In this document: in pieces, positions 35,685-43,732 of the stretch
How positions within the stretch are numbered: position 1 is the first letter of the stretch
How the letters are laid out: each line of letters begins with the position of its first letter
Source of the DNA: Photobacterium kishitanii
GTDB taxonomy: Bacteria > Pseudomonadota > Gammaproteobacteria > Enterobacterales > Vibrionaceae
Assembly: GCF_003026355.1 (NCBI RefSeq)
Contig: NZ_PYON01000001.1
Span: forward strand, 310,001 to 374,000
Reading direction: 5' to 3'
Length of the DNA: 64,000 bases
Notes under the pieces: generated by a model
The model's input: only the letters and a program-made list of their open reading frames with translations
Database searches by the model: none
Told to the model about the DNA's origin: nothing
Translations under genes and position numbers: made by a program

Positions 35685-37430
35685 ATGTATACTTTACGCC
35701 CTTACCAACAAGATAGTGTTAACGCCACCCTTCATTACTTTCGTAAACACAACTCTCCCGCTGTACTTGCTCTACCAACAGGAGCCGGTAAAAGTCTTGT
35801 CGTCGCAGAATTAGCCCGTATTGCACGTGGTCGAGTTTTAGTACTCACCCACGTTAAAGAATTAGTCGAACAAAACCATGCCAAATACGAAAGCTATGGC
35901 CTTAAAGCAGCCATCTTTTCAGCAGGTTTAGGACGTAAAGAGACCGATCAGCAAGTGGTATTTGCTTCCGTACAATCGATGGCCAATAGCCTTGATAAAT
36001 TTAATGAACAATTTTCTTTATTAGTCATTGATGAATGCCACCGTGTTCCTGATGATGAAAATAGTGCTTATCGTAAAGTCATCAAACATGTACAAACGGT
36101 AAACCCCAACATCAAGGTGCTTGGACTTACAGCAACGCCTTATCGATTAGGTATGGGCTGGATTTACAAATACCACACCCGTGGCCAAGTCAAAACCGAG
36201 ACAGAACGTTTCTTTCGTGATTGTATTTTTGAATTACCGATCCGTTATTTACTTGATGAAGGCTTTTTAACTGAGCCTAAGGTCATGGATATGGCAGTAT
36301 TAGGCTATGATTTCTCATCACTGACACCATCAAATACTGGCCATTATAAAGAAGCAGATCTTGATAGCGTTATCGAACAATCAGGCCGCGCAACACCGAT
36401 GATCATCGAACAAGTGATCGACTACGCTAAAGATCGTCGCGGCATCATGATCTTTGCTTCAACCGTTAATCATGCTCAAGAGATCATGGGCTATCTCGCA
36501 CATGAAAATGCGGCCTTAGTCATCGGAGACACCCCTCTCGATGAACGCGATAGGATCATTAACGATTTCAAGCAACAAAAGATTAAATACTTAGTTAACG
36601 TTTCAGTATTAACGACCGGTTTTGATGCGCCCCACGTTGATCTTATTGCTGTATTACGACCCACAGAATCTATTAGCCTCTACCAACAAATTGTCGGCCG
36701 TGGCTTACGCTTATTTGAAGGTAAAAAAGACTGCCTTATTCTTGAATATGCTGGTAACTGTTACGATCTTTATCAACCTGAAGTCGGCGACCCTAAACCA
36801 AATAGTGACAGTGAAGTGGTTATGGTTCCCTGCCCTGCTTGTGGTTTCAATAATAGCTTTTGGGGCAAACTTGATCCTGCAGGTTTTCTCGTTGAGCATT
36901 ATGGTCGTCGCTGCCAAGGCTACTTTGAAGATGATGATACCGGTGAGCGTGAAGAATGCGGCTACCGTTTCCGCGCTAAATATTGCGAAGAATGTGGTGC
37001 TGATAATGACATTGCTGCTCGTCGTTGCCATCAGTGTAATGCGGTAATGGTTGATCCTGATAAAAAGCTACGTGAAGCATTAAAACTCAAAGATGCAATG
37101 ATCATGAAATGCCATGACATGCGTTTAGAACCTGGCAAAAATAAATTTGGTAAACCACAACTTAAAGTGGTTTATATTGGCGATGAAGATAATGAAATTA
37201 ACGAAATTTGGCAGTTATCAACTAAGACCCAAAAAAATGACTTTCTCGCCAAGTTTATTAACCCGCACTTAGTGGATCGACATCGTCCTTTTACTGATAC
37301 AGCACCGACAAAAGTGGCGAATAACGAACATCGATTACGGCCACCAGAGATCGTCATTGCTCGTAAAAATGGTCGCTTTTGGGCGATCCGCGATAAATTG
37401 TTCGATTTGGATCAGTATCAAAACAAATGA
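35685..37430 (+). CDS. radD: DEAD/DEAH-box helicase-like protein RadD
   Basis: This 581-residue protein has superfamily 2 helicase motifs: Walker A PTGAGKS (31-37), DECH box (116-119), motif III GLTATP, and motif VI QQIVGRGLR. The C-terminus carries a cluster of Cys pairs (CPACGF, CGYRF, CEECGA, CHQCN; about 385-455) that forms zinc-binding sites. This is the plan of E. coli RadD (YejH, about 586 residues), which helps RecA-mediated repair and tolerance of DNA damage. Position between rsuA/bcr and rplY also matches E. coli, with extra genes in between. No LexA box is seen upstream. Confidence 0.9.
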   Translation: MYTLRPYQQDSVNATLHYFRKHNSPAVLALPTGAGKSLVVAELARIARGRVLVLTHVKELVEQNHAKYESYGLKAAIFSAGLGRKETDQQVVFASVQSMANSLDKFNEQFSLLVIDECHRVPDDENSAYRKVIKHVQTVNPNIKVLGLTATPYRLGMGWIYKYHTRGQVKTETERFFRDCIFELPIRYLLDEGFLTEPKVMDMAVLGYDFSSLTPSNTGHYKEADLDSVIEQSGRATPMIIEQVIDYAKDRRGIMIFASTVNHAQEIMGYLAHENAALVIGDTPLDERDRIINDFKQQKIKYLVNVSVLTTGFDAPHVDLIAVLRPTESISLYQQIVGRGLRLFEGKKDCLILEYAGNCYDLYQPEVGDPKPNSDSEVVMVPCPACGFNNSFWGKLDPAGFLVEHYGRRCQGYFEDDDTGEREECGYRFRAKYCEECGADNDIAARRCHQCNAVMVDPDKKLREALKLKDAMIMKCHDMRLEPGKNKFGKPQLKVVYIGDEDNEINEIWQLSTKTQKNDFLAKFINPHLVDRHRPFTDTAPTKVANNEHRLRPPEIVIARKNGRFWAIRDKLFDLDQYQNK

Positions 37431-37440
37431 TCGTCGCCAA

Positions 37441-37472
37441 CATAAATGCCCTATTCTTGTAGGGCATTTATG
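37441..37472. terminator. Strong hairpin between radD and amphi-Trp gene
   Basis: A perfect 13-bp stem (CATAAATGCCCTA/TAGGGCATTTATG) with a 6-base loop stands between convergent genes. There is no long T-run on either side, so it may act as an mRNA 3' end structure. Confidence 0.65.
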
Positions 37473-37496
37473 CGCGTAATATGATTATAATTACGA

Positions 37497-37721
37497 CTAA
37501 TCATTACGCCATTTAATTTGAAACTCAATTTCTTCTTCCTTACCTTCCCGCTCATGTTCTACGCTGTATTCTGCACGAACAGGGACATAGATACGCTCCC
37601 CTGCAATTTGAATTTCAAACCGAGCACCACTTTCAACCGCATCAGCCAAGCGACGTAATTTAGCTGCAAACTCAGCATTGGAGTATTGCTTTTCAATGTC
37701 TCTTTGTTTTTTCTCTGTCAT
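37497..37721 (-). CDS. Amphi-Trp domain-containing protein
   Basis: This 74-residue cytoplasmic protein has an N-terminal helix (AEFAAKLRRLADAVESG) and strands ending EYSVEHEREGKEEEIEFQIKW, which is the amphi-Trp domain pattern. Function is unknown. The start at 37721 is chosen because GGAGG lies 8 bases upstream; a longer frame to 37736 overlaps the ribosome site. Confidence 0.8.
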   Translation of the reverse strand: MTEKKQRDIEKQYSNAEFAAKLRRLADAVESGARFEIQIAGERIYVPVRAEYSVEHEREGKEEEIEFQIKWRND

Positions 37722-38119
37722 TTTCACTGCCTCCAAAAGGGATATAAAACTTATTTAAATGACACCACTACAACCTCACTCAATAAATCCATCTTATACA
37801 ATAAATTGCCAAATCAATGATAAGTAAAAAACCACATGTAAACTGCGACTTATAATAGGTAAATCATAAAATAATGTCAGCCGACTATCGTTCAGTTGCT
37901 AATTTCTCACCTTAAATCCAGCTTATTTCACATAACGTTCAAATCATTGAAATATAATTACAATTTAACATTCTGCATTGAAAACTGTTCCCGAAAGTTT
38001 TAGGTTAATAAAGACTCTATTTCCATACCCCCCTGATGCGAATGCATACCTTACTTGCTCAATATTTTGAGCCACATCATCGGTCGTAAAAAGATTAAAC
38101 CATCAACTAGGCCAAGATC
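37722..38119. other. Divergent promoter region amphi-Trp/gss
   Basis: This is 398 AT-rich bases without a gene. A small inverted repeat (GCTCAA, 4-base loop, TTGAGC) lies near 38057-38072, about 50 bases before gss. Nothing else was seen. Confidence 0.45.
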
Positions 38120-40003
38120 ATGAATACAAACAATACCTTAAACAATGCCCCTTTTGGTGCTTTGCTCGGCTATGCCCCTGGTGGCATCGCTATCTACTCT
38201 TCCGATTACAGCACTATAGATGAAAATAAATATGACGATGCCTGTGACATGCGTAGTTATGTTCATGGTGAATATATGGGCTATAAATGGCAATGCGTCG
38301 AGTTTGCGCGACGTTTTTTATATATCAACTATGGACTGGTATTTACCGATGTTGGTATGGCCTATGAGATATTCTCGTTACGTTTTTTACGCCAAGTAAT
38401 TAACGATAAGATTTTACCTTTACATGCTTTTGAAAATGGATCGCGCCAAGCACCTGTTGCAGGCGCATTACTGATTTGGCAAAAAGGCGGCGAATTCCAA
38501 GATACTGGTCACGTTGCAATTATTACTCATATTGCAGACGATAAAGTGATGATTGCCGAGCAAAATGTTACCTTTGAGCCATTGCCATTAGGTCAACAAT
38601 GGACCCGTGAACTAGCACTACATGTTAAAGATGGTCACTACATCATTGAAGATAGTTTTGATGATACCGAAATTTTAGGTTGGATGGCTTATAATACTGA
38701 CTCGACCTATAGTTTGCCGCAGCCCTCACCTGACCCTAAATTACTTAATATTCAGTGCGCCCAACGTCTGAATAGTGGTCAATTTGCAGCTAACTGGTTA
38801 GATAATACAGATCAACTTGAGCAGACTTATTTACAGGCCAATGCCAATAAACTACTTAATGATGATATATATCGTTATTTTACTATTTCAGAAAGTGCCG
38901 AACACGAACTCGCGAAAGCAACCAATGAATTACATCTAATGTACTTACATGCCACGGATAAAGTACTGCAAGATGATAATTTATTAGCACTGTTTGATAT
39001 TCCTAAAATTCTTTGGCCTCGTCTACGACTATCATGGCAAAAACACCGTCACAGTATGTTAACGGGTCGTCTTGATTTTTGTATGACTGATAATGGCTTA
39101 AAAGTTTACGAATATAATGCAGACTCAGCCTCTTGCCACACCGAAGCTTGTTTAATTATTCAAAAATGGGCAGAACAAGGCGGCGATATCACTGAAAATA
39201 GTCCTGCCGAAGACTTACTAAATGAACTCGCCAGTGTATGGAAATATAGCCAAGAATATTCATTTGTGCATATCATGCAAGATGATGATGCAGAAGAAGA
39301 TTATCATGCTTTATTCATGCAAAAAGCGCTCTCTTTAGCCGGTATTGAAAGTAAAATACTCAAAGGTTTAGATTGTATTCACTGGAATCCAGCCGGCCAA
39401 TTAATTGATGATAACGAGCGTTTGATTGAATGTGTGTGGAAAACATGGGCATGGGAAACCGCAATAGACCAAGTTCGTGAAGTCAGTAGTACCGAGTATG
39501 CCGCAGTACCTATTCATACCGGCTACCCTGATACTAAAGTACGCCTGATTGATGTGTTATTACGTCCAGAAATAAAAGTGTTTGAGCCGTTATGGACAGT
39601 GATCCCAAGCAATAAAGCTATTCTGCCAGTATTGTGGTCTTTATTCCCCAATCATCATTATTTATTAAATACTGATTTTAATATAACAGATGAATTACGC
39701 AGTACGGGTTATGCAATTAAACCCATTGCTGGCCGTTGTGGCAGTAATATTGATTTAGTAAGTCACAATGAATCAGTATTAGATAAAACTGACGGTAAAT
39801 TTAACGATCAAAAGAATATTTATCAGCAATTATGGTGTTTACCTAAAGTTGCTAATAAGTATATTCAAGTGTGTACGTTTACGGTTGATGGTAATTACGG
39901 TGGTGTATGTTTACGCTCTGATAATTCACTCGTGATAAAAAAAGACAGTGATATAGAGCCATTAATTGTATTAGAAGATAATGCCTTTCTAAGAAATCTG
40001 TAA
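38120..40003 (+). CDS. gss: Bifunctional glutathionylspermidine synthetase/amidase
   Basis: This 627-residue protein has an N-terminal CHAP-type amidase domain with the nucleophile Cys59 (YKWQCVEFARRF), the same number as in E. coli Gss, and an amidase His in GHVAII. The C-terminal ATP-grasp synthetase domain carries NADSASCHTEAC, PLWTVIPSNKAILPVLWSLFP and KPIAGRCGSNIDLV. It joins glutathione to spermidine and can hydrolyse the product, tuning thiol and polyamine pools. Length is close to the E. coli 619. It is monocistronic. Confidence 0.93.
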   Translation: MNTNNTLNNAPFGALLGYAPGGIAIYSSDYSTIDENKYDDACDMRSYVHGEYMGYKWQCVEFARRFLYINYGLVFTDVGMAYEIFSLRFLRQVINDKILPLHAFENGSRQAPVAGALLIWQKGGEFQDTGHVAIITHIADDKVMIAEQNVTFEPLPLGQQWTRELALHVKDGHYIIEDSFDDTEILGWMAYNTDSTYSLPQPSPDPKLLNIQCAQRLNSGQFAANWLDNTDQLEQTYLQANANKLLNDDIYRYFTISESAEHELAKATNELHLMYLHATDKVLQDDNLLALFDIPKILWPRLRLSWQKHRHSMLTGRLDFCMTDNGLKVYEYNADSASCHTEACLIIQKWAEQGGDITENSPAEDLLNELASVWKYSQEYSFVHIMQDDDAEEDYHALFMQKALSLAGIESKILKGLDCIHWNPAGQLIDDNERLIECVWKTWAWETAIDQVREVSSTEYAAVPIHTGYPDTKVRLIDVLLRPEIKVFEPLWTVIPSNKAILPVLWSLFPNHHYLLNTDFNITDELRSTGYAIKPIAGRCGSNIDLVSHNESVLDKTDGKFNDQKNIYQQLWCLPKVANKYIQVCTFTVDGNYGGVCLRSDNSLVIKKDSDIEPLIVLEDNAFLRNL

Positions 40004-40008
40004 TGATT

Positions 40009-40058
40009 AAAGCCGTGCCAATGATCGTTATAAAAGATCATGGCACGGCTTTGTTTTA
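40009..40058. terminator. Bidirectional intrinsic terminator
   Basis: AAAGCCGTGCCA-ATGATC pairs with GATCATGGCACGGCTTT, with TTTT near its right end. It separates gss from the convergent TonB receptor gene. Confidence 0.88.
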
Positions 40059-40082
40059 ACTCTTTTTTATCACGTTAATCGA

Positions 40083-42218
40083 TTAAAAATCATAGTTAAC
40101 ATTTATGCCAAAGTTACGCCCAGGCTGACTACGACGCTCAATACCATTAGTGGTCTTGTTAGCGCCTGCCATATCTTGATACTGCCAATACTCTTTATCT
40201 AGCGCATTAAATAGGCCAGCTCGCACTGTCATGTCTTTTACTGGATGGTAATAAGTCGTTAAGTCAACAACCGTGTAGCCTGCTACGTTAAGGTTATTTT
40301 TATCTTGCCAATTATCTTTAGCCGCTACCATGGTCACATCTAATGCAGTACCCCATGTTTCATTCGGCGAATCATAACCAATACCAACCACAGACGTTAA
40401 TGGTGCAATGGTATCAAGCGTTTTTCCTGTTTGCTTATCTTCACCATCTTGATAAGCAATTGTCGCTTTAGCATAGGTGCCCATTGGTGCATTGATGATT
40501 TCATCAAGCCATAAATTAGCTGATAACTCTGCACCATAAATACGTGCTTTTTCTACATTTTCATTGGTCGTTGTCTTAAAATTATTCACTTCAGTAGTAA
40601 CTTCTTGAATAAAATTAGAATAATCATTATAGAAAACAGAACCTGTTACATTACCTACGTGGTTTTCAGCACGGAAACCTACTTCGTAAGAATTACTTTC
40701 TTCTGGTTTAAGGTTCGGATTAGAAACAATCTTATACCCATGTGCTTGATTATTTTTATTGTAATACATTTCATACAATGTCGGTGCTCTAAAGCCCTGA
40801 CTGTATTGAGCGTAAGTGCTAAATTTATTGGTCCAATGATAAACAGCACCTAAACGACCGGTAAATGCATCACTGTCATGATCTTTTAAGCCAGAAGCCG
40901 CATCAGGCTTCGCTTTAAATTCGTCATAACGCGCGCCTGCCGTCACAACAACCTTATCATTCAACAAGAATATTTGATCTTGAATAAATACTCCGCGTTT
41001 TTCAGATTTTGCTGCTGGTACTTCCGTTGGACCGGGTTTTGACGTGCCTTTATCTAAGTTATAGTCGACATAGTTTAGATCAAACTTATCATTAACAACT
41101 GTCGCGCCATATGTCAGCTGGTGGCGTGACTGCGCCAACTCAACCGCTTTAGCAAACTGGATATCAAATTGCGTGCTGGTGTCTTTACCTTCACGATAAC
41201 GGTTACGATTACCCAGCCTATCAGTATGATCATAGTTATCATGCTGACTACGCTGTTGCTGCCAATTCACTTGCCATTTTAGTGAATCAAACACCACATT
41301 TTCAGCTAACCATTCATGCTCAAAACCAAAGCGTTTACGAGTGTCTTGATCGTCACCACGGGTTTTAGTGTAAGTAAAGCCCGGCGCTATCGTATAACCA
41401 TCACGCGATAAAATATCACCATTAGCATTACGCGTATAATACTCCCCCGTGAAACCAATACGGTTAGCATTGTTTATTTGATAGAAAGCTTTAGCTAACA
41501 CGTTATGCGATTCAATATTTAATGGATCAGCCGACTTGCGCGTAACACCTTTGCTATCATCATGGGTATTATAAGCATCGGTTTCATGACCATTACGGTA
41601 GGTATAGATGAACATTGTTTCCAAGTCACCGATTTGTTTTGCTGCCTCTACACCTAACTTATATTGATCATCTGCACTGGCATAACCGCTTTTTAACCCT
41701 ACATGTGATGTTTCACCTTGTAATAAATCTTCTGGGTTTTTGGTACGCATAATCACAGTGCCACCTAAAGCATCACTGCCATAAAGTGTCGATGTCGGCC
41801 CTTTGTTAACTTCAATCGCTGTTAGCGTATCAATTTCATAGTTATTACTATTTTTACGCATCGCATCTGCACCAGGATTATAAGATGCTGGTTGTTCAAC
41901 CCCATCGACTAATACTTTAACGCGACTGCCTTTCATTCCTCGAATGGTAATATCTTCCATACCAAATCGGCCATGGCCATTAACAGACACACCTGGTTCG
42001 TATTTCAATGCTTGCTTAACGTCTGTAGCGAGGTTTTTATTCATTTGTTCAGACGTTATTTTAGCGACCGAAGCCGGTATGTTTTTTATCGCCTCCTCTG
42101 TTCGAGTACCTGAAACAACAATTTCATCAAATTGAGAAACGCTATCTTGCGCAAAAAGTGATGGTGAAGAAAATGCCATAACGAGTGAGCTGGCGATAAG
42201 TGTCAGTTGCTTATTCAT
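40083..42218 (-). CDS. TonB-dependent heme/hemoglobin-type outer-membrane receptor
   Basis: This 711-residue protein has a signal peptide ending LFAQD, a TonB-box-like stretch FDEIVVSGTR, an N-terminal plug domain (about 30-155) and a beta-barrel that ends in NVNYDF with the terminal Phe typical of outer-membrane proteins. The plug and barrel segments resemble the hemoglobin/transferrin/lactoferrin receptor group, but no diagnostic heme motif such as FRAP-NPNL with a clear His could be proven; FRAPTLYEMYY and NPNLKPEESNSYE are present. The start at 42218 has AGGG four bases upstream, a tight spacing. A strong Fur box lies 60-83 bases upstream, so iron starvation should induce it. No siderophore genes are adjacent. 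Confidence 0.86.
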   Translation of the reverse strand: MNKQLTLIASSLVMAFSSPSLFAQDSVSQFDEIVVSGTRTEEAIKNIPASVAKITSEQMNKNLATDVKQALKYEPGVSVNGHGRFGMEDITIRGMKGSRVKVLVDGVEQPASYNPGADAMRKNSNNYEIDTLTAIEVNKGPTSTLYGSDALGGTVIMRTKNPEDLLQGETSHVGLKSGYASADDQYKLGVEAAKQIGDLETMFIYTYRNGHETDAYNTHDDSKGVTRKSADPLNIESHNVLAKAFYQINNANRIGFTGEYYTRNANGDILSRDGYTIAPGFTYTKTRGDDQDTRKRFGFEHEWLAENVVFDSLKWQVNWQQQRSQHDNYDHTDRLGNRNRYREGKDTSTQFDIQFAKAVELAQSRHQLTYGATVVNDKFDLNYVDYNLDKGTSKPGPTEVPAAKSEKRGVFIQDQIFLLNDKVVVTAGARYDEFKAKPDAASGLKDHDSDAFTGRLGAVYHWTNKFSTYAQYSQGFRAPTLYEMYYNKNNQAHGYKIVSNPNLKPEESNSYEVGFRAENHVGNVTGSVFYNDYSNFIQEVTTEVNNFKTTTNENVEKARIYGAELSANLWLDEIINAPMGTYAKATIAYQDGEDKQTGKTLDTIAPLTSVVGIGYDSPNETWGTALDVTMVAAKDNWQDKNNLNVAGYTVVDLTTYYHPVKDMTVRAGLFNALDKEYWQYQDMAGANKTTNGIERRSQPGRNFGINVNYDF

Positions 42219-42526
42219 AATTCCCTGCTTTAACAAAAATCCAACGATACGGTTCGATGATGATTATACATACCGAAATGATAATTACTATCATTATCAT
42301 TCAATTTTTGTAAAGTAAGTTTACTTTAATAAGCAGCTGTTTAGCCACATAAAAACTAAGGAAAACGCCGATATATTCACCAATAATGTGCTGAGATAAT
42401 AAAAATAACAATATCGCGTTTAATATGCTTGCATGTACTTATTGGGATTGTTAGTATGCGCGCTCGTTTTACGACGCTAAGTAAGGTCGCATTACTTAGT
42501 GAATTATTAAATTAAAGAGTATTATT
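42219..42526. other. Divergent promoter region TonB receptor/rplY
   Basis: This is 308 bases holding the Fur box at 42277-42301 and the rplY promoter and leader. A leader-like stretch of about 100 bases before rplY has no clear stable fold by eye. Confidence 0.5.
42277..42301. promoter_or_regulatory. Fur box upstream of the TonB receptor
   Basis: AATGATAATTACTATCATTATCATT contains overlapping GATAAT/ATTATC hexamers in Fur arrangement, about 60 bases before the receptor ATG. Confidence 0.8.
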
Positions 42527-42805
42527 ATGAAATTTAATGCAATTGTACGTACAGACCTTGGTAAAGGTGCGAGCCGCCGCCTACGTCTTACTGAGCACTT
42601 CCCTGCAATCGTTTACGGTGGCGAAGCTGCACCAGTAGCTATCACTCTAAAGCACAGTGATATCATCAACCAAATGGATAAGCCTGAGTTCTACGAAGGT
42701 TTTGTTCTTGTAATCGATGGCCAGGAAGTTAAGGTTAAGCCTCAAGACATCCAACGTCACGTGTACAAGCCAAAGGTTGAGCACATGGACTTTAAACGCA
42801 TCTAA
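42527..42805 (+). CDS. rplY: 50S ribosomal protein L25
   Basis: This 92-residue protein is a single-domain L25 ([19 protein letters not shown]... [20 protein letters not shown]), the short gammaproteobacterial form without the CTC extension. It binds 5S rRNA in the large subunit. Codon choice is biased to CGT, GGT and AAC, as expected for a highly expressed gene. Near radD, as in E. coli. Confidence 0.96.
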   Translation: MKFNAIVRTDLGKGASRRLRLTEHFPAIVYGGEAAPVAITLKHSDIINQMDKPEFYEGFVLVIDGQEVKVKPQDIQRHVYKPKVEHMDFKRI

Positions 42806-42827
42806 TTGCGTGTTCATAAAACTCTTC

Positions 42828-42855
42828 AAAAAAGCACTCTTCGGAGTGCTTTTTT
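42828..42855. terminator. UUCG-loop terminator after rplY
   Basis: AAAAAAGCACTC pairs with GAGTGCTTTTTT around a TTCG tetraloop. It works in both directions and abuts the stop of the DUF1289 gene. Confidence 0.92.
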
Positions 42856-43130
42856 TATGTCTTCGGTTTATCGATATCATCAAATATAAATTGCTGCTGC
42901 GGTGACTGAATACTACTTTCTTGATTATTCTTATGTTGTTTATGTCGCATCACTCGTAAATAACGTTGCCGACATAATTTTATGACCTTTATTTTTTGAT
43001 CTGCTGTCATTTGTTGCCAATAAAATCGCTCATCACGGCTGCGATAACATCCCTTACAATAACCTCGATTGTTTACCTGACAACAGCCAACACAAGGGCT
43101 AGGCACATCAAAAAAATCAAGTTGCTCCAT
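42855..43130 (-). CDS. DUF1289 domain protein
   Basis: This 91-residue protein has the DUF1289 Cys pattern PCVGCCQVNNRGYCKGCYR (residues 12-30) followed by an amphipathic helix with YWQQM. The Cys cluster probably binds zinc or an iron-sulfur centre; function unknown. The C-terminal 30 residues are Gln/Asn-rich and look disordered. Confidence 0.82.
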   Translation of the reverse strand: MEQLDFFDVPSPCVGCCQVNNRGYCKGCYRSRDERFYWQQMTADQKIKVIKLCRQRYLRVMRHKQHKNNQESSIQSPQQQFIFDDIDKPKT

Positions 43131-43367
43131 GTAGATTCACTCTTTAGTCATTCTAACTTAGCTGTATTAAAATCGTATAAATACGCACCAAATGTTATTA
43201 AAAATAATGACAATGTATTTATTGTAAATCTTATTTGTTATTTTGTCGTATTGATTTTTAGTCACTAATTCTGCTAAGGTTATTAGCATTATCACGGTAG
43301 ATAATTAATTATTGATTATATACATCAATTATTCATAACATAATGAATGTATTAACTGGAGGGAACC

Positions 43368-43685
43368 ATGGATTTTTTTGTACCATTGGCTAAAGATATT
43401 GATCAAGCTCAATCTGTTTATACATCGATTGCAGAGCATGTCTCAGCACCTACACCAACTAATGATAAACGTATTCAAAAATTAATTTGGACCCATGAAG
43501 GTGTTGAATGTATAGGCGAAGTAGGGAAATTACCGCCAGAGGTATTCCGTGCTGACGATGAAATTTTAGCTATTTTCGAATGCGATAATGTTTACAAAAT
43601 TTGTACCCAAAACCGTGGTGTTATCAATTTTGATCCTATTTTAGCAACGACTGACACCGTAAAACGTGTGATTTACTTTGATTAA
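43368..43685 (+). CDS. Conserved hypothetical protein
   Basis: This 105-residue soluble protein has an excellent ribosome site (GGAGG, 7 bases from ATG) and its own terminator, so it is surely a gene. Sequence features: an N-terminal DFFVPLAKDIDQAQSVYTSI helix-rich part and a C-terminal beta-rich part (ILAIFECDNVYKICTQNRGV). I do not recognise a family or function. It is convergent with polB. Confidence 0.75.
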   Translation: MDFFVPLAKDIDQAQSVYTSIAEHVSAPTPTNDKRIQKLIWTHEGVECIGEVGKLPPEVFRADDEILAIFECDNVYKICTQNRGVINFDPILATTDTVKRVIYFD

Positions 43686-43698
43686 AATCATTCTTTCA

Positions 43699-43724
43699 AA
43701 AACGCGCTTATAACAGCGCGTTTT
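43699..43724. terminator. Bidirectional intrinsic terminator
   Basis: AAAACGCGCT pairs with AGCGCGTTTT over a 6-base loop, between the hypothetical gene and polB. Confidence 0.85.
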
Positions 43725-43732
43725 CTCTATTA

